Assembly: GCA_002371675.1 (NCBI GenBank)
Contig: DFGE01000033.1
Coordinates: 1 to 37,704 of the forward strand
From: Clostridiales bacterium UBA3758
GTDB lineage: Bacteria; Bacillota; Clostridia; Oscillospirales; Oscillospiraceae
Length of the DNA stretch: 37,704 nt
Direction: 5' to 3'
Below the pieces are notes generated by a model, which was given only the letters and a program-made list of their open reading frames with translations, ran no database searches and had not been told where the DNA came from. How positions within the stretch are numbered: position 1 is the stretch's first letter; each line of letters opens with the position of its first letter. Made by a program: the position numbers and the translations under genes. Shown here piece after piece: positions 7,264-13,699 of this stretch.

Positions 7264-7521
7264 ATGGAGATCCGACTGAAGAAGCAGCCTCAGAAATACC
7301 TTGAAGCCGCCGATGCGAAGACCCGGAAGAAGCTGTTCAAGGCGCTGGATGAACTGTCCCGGCTGGAGGGCGACATTGTCCGCCTGTCAGGCACGCAGAA
7401 CAAATACCGGTATAAGATCGACCACTATCGCATCATATTTGAGTGGATTAAGGGAGAGATTATTATCACGGTGATTGAGATCAACACCAGGACGAATATC
7501 AAGTACAGGGAGGTCAAATGA
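7264..7521 (+). CDS. RelE/ParE-family toxin
   Basis: An 85-aa basic protein of the RelE/ParE fold: MEIRLKKQPQKYLEAADAKT at the start, the LSGTQNKYRYKIDHYRIIFE core and a closing beta strand (IIITVIEINTRTNIKYREV). Members either cleave ribosome-bound mRNA or poison gyrase; the sequence alone does not decide. The conserved segment G-x-YRxRxGxYRxxY is represented by KYRYKIDHYRIIFE. The toxin gene comes first and its stop overlaps the antitoxin start (ATGA). Confidence 0.85.
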   Translation: MEIRLKKQPQKYLEAADAKTRKKLFKALDELSRLEGDIVRLSGTQNKYRYKIDHYRIIFEWIKGEIIITVIEINTRTNIKYREVK

Positions 7522-7775
7522 TGGATATTGAAAAACGTTTTGCTGAGATCGACGCGCGGGAGCCTGAGGATGCTTCCGCGGCAGATCTCGCCGCGATCCG
7601 CGCGGCAGAGAATGAAGATACCGTGTCTCTAGAGGCGTTCAAAGCGGGCCTGGAGGGCTACAGCGGCAAACTGGTGCTGCGGATCCCCCGGAGCCTGCAC
7701 AGAGCGCTCAAGCAAGAGGCCGAAGCGGAGGGCGTAAGCCTTAATCAGTATATGCTCTACAAGCTGGCCAGGTAA
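7518..7775 (+). CDS. Ribbon-helix-helix (HicB/Arc-like) antitoxin
   Basis: An 85-aa acidic protein. The N-terminal 48 residues are acidic and probably flexible (toxin binding); the C-terminal segment KLVLRIPRSLHRALKQEAEA with GVSLNQYMLYKL is a typical ribbon-helix-helix DNA-binding module. Gene overlap with the toxin is 4 bp. ATG at 7518 or 7521 may be used. It probably represses its own operon through the 7217-7238 palindrome and keeps the prophage from being lost. Confidence 0.82.
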   Translation: MMDIEKRFAEIDAREPEDASAADLAAIRAAENEDTVSLEAFKAGLEGYSGKLVLRIPRSLHRALKQEAEAEGVSLNQYMLYKLAR

Positions 7776-7784
7776 TTGAATAGT

Positions 7785-7814
7785 CGCTCCGGGGTGCCCC
7801 CTGGGGCGATTTTC
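7785..7814 (+). terminator. Intrinsic terminator of the toxin-antitoxin operon
   Basis: A 10-bp GC-rich stem (7785-7794 with 7799-7808, two G-T pairs, TGCC loop) is followed by ATTTTCTTTT. A second weaker hairpin with GCCATC/GATGGC arms and a T6 run ends near 7863. Confidence 0.7.
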
Positions 7815-7863
7815 TTTTATGAGATGCCATCCCGGAGCCGAAAGCTTCGAGATGGCTTTTTTG

Positions 7864-8100
7864 AGCAGAGATTATACAGTTTTCCAATCTCTTGTCAAGT
7901 AAAGAATACGGAAAAAATCTGCCAAAAAAATGCTATATTTCGCATGAGTTTTTCTATATGTTATTTTGCTTTCAGGCCTTGTATTTTGATACGGAATTGT
8001 ATAAAATTACGCACGAACCAACACCAGCAAATGCTCTATGGCTTCCCCATTGTTTTCACCCAGAAAACCCGAGGACGGCCGGAGAGTGAAGCTCAACGGC
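7864..8100. other. AT-rich non-coding stretch before the small peptide gene
   Basis: No gene is supported. It is markedly more AT-rich than its surroundings. It holds a candidate promoter at 7979-8005 (TTGTAT, 15-bp spacer, TATAAA), which would give a leader of about 125 nt for the 30-aa peptide gene. Confidence 0.45.
7979..8005 (+). promoter_or_regulatory. Candidate promoter of the 30-aa peptide
   Basis: TTGTAT (7979-7984) and TATAAA (8000-8005) are separated by 15 bp, short of the optimum; CTTGTA with 16 bp is an alternative. Its position fits the downstream gene, but the call is weak. Confidence 0.35.
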
Positions 8101-8129
8101 CCCCTCTGACAACCTAAAGAAAGGAGGGG
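8101..8129 (+). promoter_or_regulatory. Hairpin sequestering the ribosome site of the peptide gene
   Basis: CCCCTC (8101-8106) can pair with GAGGGG (8124-8129), the ribosome site of the 8137 gene, across a 17-nt loop. Sequestration of the ribosome site in the long transcript is a known trait of type I toxin mRNAs. Confidence 0.5.
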
Positions 8130-8136
8130 ATCACAG

Positions 8137-8229
8137 ATGACGGAGGACCAATTTCTGTTGGCCGTCGCCGCTAAGGTGATCGCAGGCGTTATTGTCTACT
8201 TGATTACGAAGTGGCTGAGCGAGAAGTGA
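8137..8229 (+). CDS. 30-aa single-helix membrane peptide, type I toxin-like
   Basis: The frame reads MTEDQFLLAVAAKVIAGVIV followed by YLITKWLSEK. It has a short acidic N-terminus, one membrane helix (about residues 5-23) and a charged tail, the architecture of type I toxins such as Fst or TxpA, although I cannot assign it to a named family. AAGGAGGGG lies eight bases before the ATG. Around it are a hairpin that can hide that site, a 23-bp hairpin just downstream, minus-strand promoters facing it, and a decayed second copy of its C-terminus at 8345-8362. Together these favour a type I toxin-antitoxin locus; the toxicity is not shown. Confidence 0.65.
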   Translation: MTEDQFLLAVAAKVIAGVIVYLITKWLSEK

Positions 8230-8258
8230 GCAGCGTAGCGTAAGACCCGTGGTCAAAT

Positions 8259-8311
8259 GACCGCAAAGAACCCCCAGGAAGCTTCCACCTTCCTGGGGGT
8301 TCTTTGCGGTC
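8259..8311. repeat. Perfect 23-bp hairpin after the peptide gene
   Basis: Arms 8259-8281 and 8289-8311 are fully complementary with a 7-nt loop. Neither side has a T run, so it is a poor intrinsic terminator. It may cap the 3' part of the peptide mRNA or form the 5' domain of an antisense RNA started at the adjacent minus-strand promoter. Confidence 0.8.
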
Positions 8312-8316
8312 GCATT

Positions 8317-8325
8317 AGTATACCA
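8317..8325 (-). promoter_or_regulatory. Extended -10 promoter facing the peptide gene
   Basis: On the minus strand TGG-TATACT (8325-8317) is an extended -10 motif without a good -35 box. Transcription would begin at about 8310, at the edge of the 23-bp hairpin, and run antisense through the peptide gene. Confidence 0.4.
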
Positions 8326-8344
8326 CAAACAATGCTATTGCACG

Positions 8345-8362
8345 TGGCTGGACGACAAGTGA
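8345..8362 (+). pseudogene. Remnant C-terminus of a second peptide copy
   Basis: TGG CTG GAC GAC AAG TGA encodes WLDDK-stop, matching WLSEK-stop of the 8137 gene. The next 12 bases, GAGCAGCGTAGC counting from inside the stop codon, are identical after both. No start or membrane segment remains. Confidence 0.7.
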
Positions 8363-8403
8363 GCAGCGTAGCATCATTGATCGTTTTCAACACGCGCTAG
8401 TTT

Positions 8404-8432
8404 ATTATAGCAATACCCTCAGGAAGATGCAA
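8404..8432 (-). promoter_or_regulatory. Strong minus-strand promoter, candidate antisense RNA promoter
   Basis: TTGCAT (8432-8427), a 17-bp spacer and a consensus TATAAT (8409-8404) face left. No protein gene lies downstream on the minus strand before the peptide gene, so an antisense RNA covering the peptide transcript is the simplest reading. Confidence 0.55.
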
Positions 8433-8463
8433 GCATTATTTTGTTTTCTTGATGATTTTTCTT

Positions 8464-8480
8464 GTGTCCAAACCGGACAC
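8464..8480 (+). repeat. Dispersed 17-bp palindrome, copy 1 of 9
   Basis: GTGTCC-AAACC-GGACAC, extended by one more complementary pair on each side. It starts 4 bp beyond the stop codon of the leftward DUF4041 gene. See the finding on the nine-copy family. Confidence 0.9.
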
Positions 8481-8484
8481 ACTA

Positions 8485-10194
8485 TTATTCTTCATCCTCC
8501 GCCTCTCCGCTCAGTTCCTCATGGGCGATGTCAGCGGCAAAGGCTTCCCACTTCGCCTTCATCTCAGGATTCTCCTGGATCTCTTTTTCGATGGCCAGCG
8601 TCTCATAATACTGGGCCGCCTCTGCCTTAAGCGTCCATGTGGTCTGCAGCCCCTTCGCATCGACCAAGGCTTTGATCGTGCTGAGCGGAACCTTGAAGAA
8701 CTCCTTTCTCGGGTTGACCTTGTTCATCTGGGCCAGCGCCAGCGCCTGATGCAGTTGAGCCTCCAGCGTCGGGGCGTCGTCACTTTCAATGATGGCATGA
8801 ACATCGAAGGGGAACGGCACGGAGGCGTCCCCCAGCTCCCGTACACGATCCAGCGGATCCAGCCTTCTGGTCATACCAACCTTATAGACGTTTTCACCGA
8901 AGGCGCCGATATTGGAGATCACATACACATTTCCCCTGCGGGTCTGCTGCGCCATAGAGAGCGCACGCTGTCCCTTTGCTTCTGCCTCTGCAAGCTGAGC
9001 GCGAAGATCTTCCAGACGCTCCTCATACTTGGCTCGCTCGGCGTCGGCGGCATATTTCAGGGCGGCCTCCGCCTTGACCATGGCCTTGCGCAGCATCTCC
9101 TCTTCCTTGGCTGCCTCCTTCTGGGCGCGTTCATACTCGCGCCGGGCACGCTCCTCCTCGCGCATCCTCTCGCGGATGCGGCGCTGCTCCTCCTGATCCT
9201 TAGCTTTCAGTTCGCTGACCGTGCAGGCCCACTTCAGTTCTTCCAGGCGGGCGTCCAGATACTCAGGGGTGATCACAGCGTTACGGAAGGCTTTTCCGTT
9301 GTGGTTCACGATCTGGTAGGCGTCCCGGATCCGCTGCTCCAATGTTCCATAGTTGTCCTTCTTCGTTTTAGAGAGAATGGAATCCACCTTACCGTTGAAG
9401 GCGTCCACAACAAAAGCAATCGCGGTGTCCCTGCGATTTGCTTCTACATAATCGCATTTCGCAGCGTAACCAAGGCGTACCATCCGAGCGGAGGTTTCCC
9501 GGGCTGCTTTCAGCTTTTGTCCGGCCTCGGTGAAGGAGAAGTCTTCTGCCAACTCATCCAGCAGAGAGTAGCTCGGCTTCAGATACTGGGTGCCATAACC
9601 CTCAATGACATTTCGCATGGCTTCGGCGGTCTTACGATACTCCTCAGCCTTACCGCGTGCCTCATAGGCTTCTCCCGCAATTTCCTCGGCGTTTTTTCGG
9701 GCTCTTTCAATGATCCGAGCAGCTTCATCATTCGCGTTGGCTATTGTGGTACTCGCCTGTGCTTCGGCCTCCTGCAGCTTCTGGGATGCGCGTTGGCTAA
9801 CTGCTTTAGCCTCGTTGCGTTCGCTATCCGCCCATGTTTGGGCAGCTGCTCTCTCCTGGGCTGCGGCTGCAGCTGCCTCGGTGCGAATGCGCGCGGCGTC
9901 GGCCTCTGCGCTCTCCCGGATCTGCTGGGCCTCCATCCGGAGCCTTGCCGCCTCGGCCTGTGCGGTCTGAAAATCCTTTGTTGCCTCCCGCAGCGCCTGC
10001 CGCTCCTCCTTGCTCATCTTCGCGCGGTCTGAGGGGAAATAATACATGGCGAAGATCCCAAAGGCGGCGAGGGCGATCAGCACAAGAAACAGGACGGGCG
10101 CATTGCTATAGAACACCCCGAGCAAACATGTAAGAATAAACGAACCCAACAAAACAGTTGCGACAATGCGCAGGACTTTCAGCCACTTGCTCAT
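8485..10194 (-). CDS. Membrane-anchored DUF4041/GIY-YIG (T5orf172-like) protein
   Basis: A 569-aa protein. The N-terminus has two hydrophobic segments (residues about 8-29 and 33-51). Residues about 60-200 are a long Ala/Glu/Arg-rich coiled coil, then a DUF4041-type middle (about 205-320), more coiled coil, and a C-terminal GIY-YIG-like T5orf172 domain (about 410-500) with NVYVISNIGAFGENVYKVGM, RVRELGDASVPFPFDVHAII, an E in the TLEAQLHQAL helix and RKEFFKV. Proteins with DUF4041 plus this nuclease domain are common in Firmicutes prophages next to the repressor. A role in host defence or superinfection exclusion is inferred from position and architecture. The ATG has AGGAG upstream. Confidence 0.85.
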   Translation of the reverse strand: MSKWLKVLRIVATVLLGSFILTCLLGVFYSNAPVLFLVLIALAAFGIFAMYYFPSDRAKMSKEERQALREATKDFQTAQAEAARLRMEAQQIRESAEADAARIRTEAAAAAAQERAAAQTWADSERNEAKAVSQRASQKLQEAEAQASTTIANANDEAARIIERARKNAEEIAGEAYEARGKAEEYRKTAEAMRNVIEGYGTQYLKPSYSLLDELAEDFSFTEAGQKLKAARETSARMVRLGYAAKCDYVEANRRDTAIAFVVDAFNGKVDSILSKTKKDNYGTLEQRIRDAYQIVNHNGKAFRNAVITPEYLDARLEELKWACTVSELKAKDQEEQRRIRERMREEERARREYERAQKEAAKEEEMLRKAMVKAEAALKYAADAERAKYEERLEDLRAQLAEAEAKGQRALSMAQQTRRGNVYVISNIGAFGENVYKVGMTRRLDPLDRVRELGDASVPFPFDVHAIIESDDAPTLEAQLHQALALAQMNKVNPRKEFFKVPLSTIKALVDAKGLQTTWTLKAEAAQYYETLAIEKEIQENPEMKAKWEAFAADIAHEELSGEAEDEE

Positions 10195-10264
10195 ATCTCT
10201 TTCTCCTCAGACCGTTTTATGCAATGATTAATTTACGGTTTTAATATAACTCTTTAAGTATCAT

Positions 10265-10298
10265 CAAGACCCGGATGGATCACCCGCCGGGTCTTGAA
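10265..10298. terminator. Hairpin between repressor and DUF4041 gene
   Basis: An 11-bp stem (10265-10275 with 10288-10298, TCAAGACCCGG and its complement) lies just after the repressor stop on the minus strand. No long T run follows, so termination may be partial, allowing read-through into the DUF4041 gene. Confidence 0.5.
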
Positions 10299-10303
10299 GT
10301 TTA

Positions 10304-10633
10304 TTATGACACCGCGTCTTTGCGATCGGCGTTTCCCATGTAGGGCTTGAGCGTAAGATTGACCACGGCCTTTGCGTCCTCACTGGCAGCGCGATAGGCT
10401 CGCAGGAGCTCAGCCTCTTCGTCTGTCAAATAGACGGTGGGCGTGTTAGATCTACCCAATAGATAATCAGCAGTGACACCAAAGGTGTCACAGAGCTTGC
10501 CGATCAGCTCAGGGGAAAGACTGCGATCCTCTTTTTCATATTTCGAGATATTGCCACGTCCGAGGTTGAGTTTCTGCTCAAGATCACGTTGCAGCCACCC
10601 TTGGCCTTCTCTGAGTTCTTTGATCCGATTCAT
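10304..10633 (-). CDS. XRE-family repressor (CI-like)
   Basis: A 109-aa protein with an N-terminal helix-turn-helix (MNRIKELREGQGWLQRDLEQ, then KLNLGRGNISKYEKEDRSLS) followed by the DTFGVTADYLLGRS element typical of Cro/CI-type phage repressors. The C-terminal 40 residues are helical with no LexA-like protease domain. AAGGAG lies eight bases before the ATG. It is divergent from the early genes across a region rich in palindromes, so it is the best candidate for the lysogeny repressor. Confidence 0.88.
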   Translation of the reverse strand: MNRIKELREGQGWLQRDLEQKLNLGRGNISKYEKEDRSLSPELIGKLCDTFGVTADYLLGRSNTPTVYLTDEEAELLRAYRAASEDAKAVVNLTLKPYMGNADRKDAVS

Positions 10634-10673
10634 ATTTCACGCTCCTTTGGTGAAGCTGTTGAAATTATACAAT

Positions 10674-10686
10674 ACCGATGATCGGT
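10674..10686. promoter_or_regulatory. Operator-like palindrome ACCGAT-G-ATCGGT
   Basis: A perfect 13-bp palindrome about 40 bp upstream of the repressor start, next to a TATAAT-like box on the minus strand. It differs from the TCGCC-N5-GGCGA pair further right, so two regulators may share this region. Confidence 0.5.
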
Positions 10687-10694
10687 TTTCATCA

Positions 10695-10707
10695 AATTCG
10701 CCGAATT
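10695..10707. promoter_or_regulatory. Operator-like palindrome AATTCG-C-CGAATT
   Basis: A perfect 13-bp palindrome in the divergent control region. It also contains a TCGCC half-site (10698-10702) of the neighbouring operator pair. Confidence 0.5.
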
Positions 10708-10731
10708 GTCTAATTGAAGTGTAAGATTTTC

Positions 10732-10760
10732 TTGACATTCGCCATAGGGGCGATTATTGT
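10732..10760 (+). promoter_or_regulatory. Strong rightward early promoter
   Basis: Consensus TTGACA (10732-10737), a 17-bp spacer and TATTGT (10755-10760). A perfect operator fills the spacer. It should drive the early operon from 11107 onward with a leader of about 340 nt. Confidence 0.75.
10739..10753. promoter_or_regulatory. Operator 1, TCGCC-N5-GGCGA
   Basis: TCGCC-ATAGG-GGCGA lies between the -35 and -10 boxes of the rightward promoter, so a bound repressor would exclude RNA polymerase. The centre is 32 bp from operator 2, about three helix turns, allowing cooperative binding on one face. Confidence 0.7.
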
Positions 10761-10770
10761 ATGCTTGTAC

Positions 10771-10785
10771 TCGCCAATATGGCGA
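10771..10785. promoter_or_regulatory. Operator 2, TCGCC-N5-GGCGA
   Basis: TCGCC-AATAT-GGCGA is a perfect 15-bp palindrome just downstream of the predicted transcription start. Confidence 0.7.
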
Positions 10786-10802
10786 ACATAAGTTTTCAAC
10801 AT

Positions 10803-10932
10803 GAGGGCCGTGAGCAAATGGAAAAGCTGCAGAGCAAACGGCGGCCGCCAGAGAGCAAGGCTGAAAGGCTGAAGCTCCTCTTGCCCTGGGATCCAGTGTC
10901 CTTGCAGGTTCGAGTCCTGCCGACCCTCACCA
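10803..10932 (+). other. tRNA-like element in the early leader
   Basis: The 3' end reads as a canonical T-arm (GCAGG-TTCGAGT-CCTGC, 10904-10920) followed by CGACCCTC and ACCA. The 5' bases GAGGGCCG (10803-10810) pair with CGACCCTC at seven of eight positions. The total of 130 nt is too long for a normal tRNA and no clean anticodon arm is seen. It could be a decayed tRNA, an integration relic, or a structured leader RNA. No protein gene is supported between 10634 and 11106. Confidence 0.35.
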
Positions 10933-10990
10933 CCCATGCCTTTCTCTCCTGTGCTCCTTCAAGCACCCGCGCAGTGATGGGTGCTCGGCA

Positions 10991-11007
10991 GTGTCCGGAA
11001 TGGACAC
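10991..11007 (-). repeat. Dispersed 17-bp palindrome, copy 2 of 9
   Basis: GTGTCC-GGAAT-GGACAC on the plus strand, i.e. core ATTCC on the minus strand. It sits in the leader 100 bp before the first early HTH gene. Confidence 0.9.
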
Positions 11008-11106
11008 CGCTGCAGCGGCGAAGAACCGCTAAGCTGCGCCCCCAACGGGAGAAGGCCATCTGTCAGATCCTGACCCTATTATACGGCGAGAGCGAGGTGA
11101 AAAACC

Positions 11107-11610
11107 ATGAACGACGACTACCGAACCATGTACGCCAGACACCGCCGCGCTGCAGGAATGACCCAGGAAAAGGCAGCGGAGCTGCTGGGCTGCGCCGTGC
11201 GGACCCTGGCGAACTGGGAGGCGGGGATCACGATCCCGCCGGATGATAAGGTCACGCTGATGTGCGATCTGTATTCCTCCAACACCCTGGCCGTGGAGCA
11301 CCTGCGTGCCACCACCGCGCTGGCCCGGGGCCTGCTCCCGGAGGTTGAGCAGCTTCCCCTGGCCCAGGCCGTGGTGCAGCTGCTGTACCGGATGCAGGAG
11401 TTCGAGGCCAAGCACCGGCCTGAGGATCTGATGTGGATCAGCAGCAACGGCCGGGTGGATGAAGGAGAGCAGGCCAAGACTTTTCAGGAGATCCTGGGGG
11501 AGCTGCAGGCCATTGTCCAAGCGGCCATGCAGCTGCGCTATGCCCAGGGCGTGACGATCATCTGCGCGGATCCCGGAGATCCCCGCGGAGACTTCTGCAA
11601 TACCAACTAA
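11107..11610 (+). CDS. XRE-family HTH regulator
   Basis: A 167-aa protein, first of the rightward early operon. Residues about 8-60 form a Cro/CI-type helix-turn-helix (RRAAGMTQEKAAELLGCAVR, TLANWEAGITIPPDD, then the VTLMCDLY helix). The rest is helical and not assignable. GAGGTGA precedes the ATG. It may be the Cro-like counterpart of the repressor at 10304 or an activator of later genes; this is not decidable here. Confidence 0.85.
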   Translation: MNDDYRTMYARHRRAAGMTQEKAAELLGCAVRTLANWEAGITIPPDDKVTLMCDLYSSNTLAVEHLRATTALARGLLPEVEQLPLAQAVVQLLYRMQEFEAKHRPEDLMWISSNGRVDEGEQAKTFQEILGELQAIVQAAMQLRYAQGVTIICADPGDPRGDFCNTN

Positions 11611-11622
11611 AGGAGAACGACC

Positions 11623-11883
11623 ATGAAGACAATCGTAAGCACCGTTGCCCCGCCGCCCTGTGCTGCATCCGCGACAATGCTGCACGGGCTGCGGCCGCGA
11701 AGGGAGGCCAGGCGACTAACCCAGGCCTCTGCAGCGCGGTACCTGGGCGTGTCCCGCCAATCCTACGCGGACTGGGAAGCCGGCCGGCGCTGGCCCAGCG
11801 CCAACATCCTGCCGGCACTGGCGGAGATGTGCCGCTGCTCCATCGAGGAGCTGTACACCAATCCGGAGGAGGCCGCCCAATGA
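11623..11883 (+). CDS. Small XRE-family HTH protein
   Basis: An 86-aa protein with an HTH at residues about 24-75 (LRPRREARRLTQASAARYLG then VSRQSYADWEAGRRWPSANI). Its N-terminal 20 residues are Ala/Pro-rich. AAAGGAG precedes the ATG. Its stop overlaps the next start by 4 bp (ATGA). Two adjacent XRE genes plus an excisionase-like gene are typical of a phage early switch. Confidence 0.82.
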   Translation: MKTIVSTVAPPPCAASATMLHGLRPRREARRLTQASAARYLGVSRQSYADWEAGRRWPSANILPALAEMCRCSIEELYTNPEEAAQ

Positions 11884-12179
11884 AAAAGCTGCTGACAAAG
11901 AACGAGGTCTGCGAGCTGCTGGCCATCTCCAGCAGTACGCTGGATCGGATCGTGGCGGACGGAAATCTGCAGTGTCTGCGGGTTCGTGGGCAGATCCGCT
12001 TTTTGGAGGATGATCTGCTGCAGTATCTGTCCACCTGCGGCGTAGACAAACACCCGGTGCCGATGCCGGAACCCCGGAAGCGCTGCAAGCGCCATGCGGC
12101 ACCCCGGAAACCACGCAGTATCCCACCCGATGAGCTGCCCCCGCAGCTGCGCTATATCCCGGGCATGAAGGTGGTGTGA
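11880..12179 (+). CDS. Excisionase-like HTH (MerR-type winged helix) protein
   Basis: A 99-aa protein starting MKKLLTKNEVCELLAISSST followed by LDRIVADGNLQCLRVRGQIR, the helix_turn_helix_17 / excisionase pattern, and FLEDDLLQYL. The tail is basic and Pro-rich. Such proteins bend DNA for excision or act as small regulators. It overlaps the upstream gene by ATGA, so translation is coupled. Confidence 0.8.
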   Translation: MKKLLTKNEVCELLAISSSTLDRIVADGNLQCLRVRGQIRFLEDDLLQYLSTCGVDKHPVPMPEPRKRCKRHAAPRKPRSIPPDELPPQLRYIPGMKVV

Positions 12180-12180
12180 T

Positions 12181-12351
12181 ATGGCCTGGATTATTTTGAT
12201 TGAGACCTCGCTGCTGATGATCTCTGGCGCAGTGATCGGCAGCCTGATGTGCCGCTGCTACGATCAGCAGCAGTGCCTTGAGTTGCCTACGACAATCCGC
12301 GAGTGTGAGCAACTGCTCCAGACCTCGAGAAGCGGGAGGTGTGAGCCATGA
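12181..12351 (+). CDS. Small single-helix phage protein (56 aa)
   Basis: The frame starts MAWIILIETSLLMISGAVIG, a hydrophobic segment, and continues with a Cys/Gln-rich cytoplasmic-looking tail. It fills the gap between two genes precisely: it starts one base after the upstream stop and overlaps the next ATG by 4 bp. No clear ribosome site, so coupling is likely. Function unknown. Confidence 0.55.
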   Translation: MAWIILIETSLLMISGAVIGSLMCRCYDQQQCLELPTTIRECEQLLQTSRSGRCEP

Positions 12352-13007
12352 CACTGAAGCCTATCCTGTTCAATACCGAGATGGTGCTGGCGACCCTGGA
12401 AGGCAGGAAAAAGGAGACGCGCAGGCTGGTGAAGCCGCAACCCCCACGAAATGCAAGACTTGAGCTTAACGGGGACAAGCGGCACGCCATGGACATGTCT
12501 ATAGAGAGCCCTGGTCCAGATGATCACCGAATCTATACTCCGCCGTATCTTCCGGGAAATGTCCTGTATGTCCGGGAGACATTCATGAAAAAGGAGACCG
12601 CAGACCGCAAACCGACTTATCTCTATAAAGCGAATCCGGCTTATGAAAATGTTACTTTCGGATCGCCGTGGCGTCCATCTATTCATATGCCGAAGAAAGC
12701 GGCGAGACTGTTCCTGCGTGTGACCGATGTGCGCGTGGAGCGCCTGCAGGAGATCACCGATGAAGGAGCAGAGCATGAAGGCATTTGCGGCTATTACGTT
12801 GGGATGGGCGAGTCAGCTTACAGCAGATACTCAAATTGGAATGAAGCCAAAATCCACCTTTATGATTACCCACGTGGAGCTTTTGCGGATCTCTGGACGC
12901 ACACATTAAAACCAACAGACATCGGGAAATACGGCTGGGCGGCCAACCCCTGGGTGTGGGTAATCGAGTTTGAGCGCTGCGAGAAACCGAAGGAGACGGC
13001 AACATGA
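12348..13007 (+). CDS. ASCH-domain-like phage protein
   Basis: A 219-aa protein with the phage ASCH pattern: KPILFNTEMVLATLEGRKKE, then TRRLVKPQ, YLPGNVLYVRETF, a central RPSIHMPKKAARLFLRVTDV block and ITDEGAEHEGI. The ASCH fold is related to PUA and is thought to bind RNA or modified nucleotides. Such genes are frequent in early phage operons. It overlaps neighbours on both sides by ATGA. Confidence 0.8.
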   Translation: MTLKPILFNTEMVLATLEGRKKETRRLVKPQPPRNARLELNGDKRHAMDMSIESPGPDDHRIYTPPYLPGNVLYVRETFMKKETADRKPTYLYKANPAYENVTFGSPWRPSIHMPKKAARLFLRVTDVRVERLQEITDEGAEHEGICGYYVGMGESAYSRYSNWNEAKIHLYDYPRGAFADLWTHTLKPTDIGKYGWAANPWVWVIEFERCEKPKETAT

Positions 13008-13654
13008 AACGACTGACGAATGACAACCCGCAGAACAATACGGAGACTGCGCTGAACCTGTTCTTTGTAAAGGACGGGCAAGCTTGGGTGCGCAGAGGCG
13101 GCCAGGAGCCGAATTGCCCGGACGTGTCCCTCTGCGACTTTATGCGAAGGATCCTTCGATCCAATGAAATTGATGTAGATGGATCAAGCGATCAGGAGCT
13201 TTCCGATGCGCTGTTTGACATGCTGTTCTATGGCGTTGACACAGCGGACGGCCTGATTGCGCTGCTCTATTCCGCCGGCTGGGCCTTTGCAGAACTGCGG
13301 GAACGGCTCAAGGCCTACGAAGAAACCGATCTGACGCCGCAGGTGATCAAATCGGTCCTAAACCAGGATCTGTCCTGCGTGAAGATCGCGAAGGCTTATA
13401 GCGAATTTCCCCTGCAGTTGGGCGATACGGTCTATATGGTCTTTGAGGATCTTGATAAAGTCGGCGAGGCCGGCATTGACTCCGCCCGCGTCACCGGTGT
13501 GGGATTTGAGGGCTTCACGATCCCGGCCGATGCGGACAATCCCGACGACATGGGCGACCTGATCCCGTGGGAGGAATTAGGTAAAAACATGTTCTGCAGC
13601 CGCGCTGAGGCGGAGCTTGCGCTTGCTCCGCTTGTACCCGCAGAAAAGGCATAA
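13004..13654 (+). CDS. Phage protein of unknown function
   Basis: A 216-aa acidic protein. Visible elements are an N-terminal helical half including ELRERLKAYEETDLTPQVI and a beta-rich C-terminal half with LGDTVYMVFEDLDK, then a loop and IPWEELGKNMF. The ERLKAYEETGLTPEEI-like string is common in Firmicutes phage proteins of unknown role, and the C-terminal half resembles the small phage proteins with an FTxEEAEAAL-like end (here CSRAEAELAL). Confidence 0.75.
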   Translation: MKRLTNDNPQNNTETALNLFFVKDGQAWVRRGGQEPNCPDVSLCDFMRRILRSNEIDVDGSSDQELSDALFDMLFYGVDTADGLIALLYSAGWAFAELRERLKAYEETDLTPQVIKSVLNQDLSCVKIAKAYSEFPLQLGDTVYMVFEDLDKVGEAGIDSARVTGVGFEGFTIPADADNPDDMGDLIPWEELGKNMFCSRAEAELALAPLVPAEKA

Positions 13655-13699
13655 AAAAAGGGCCCCGCCGTGCGCGACCACGTCGAGGCCCCGTGATCT

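Noticed and set aside
10761..11246. 161-codon frame covering the early leader
   Set aside because: It crosses the tRNA-like element, copy 2 of the palindrome and the start of the 11107 HTH gene in another phase, and the second half is a shadow of that gene.
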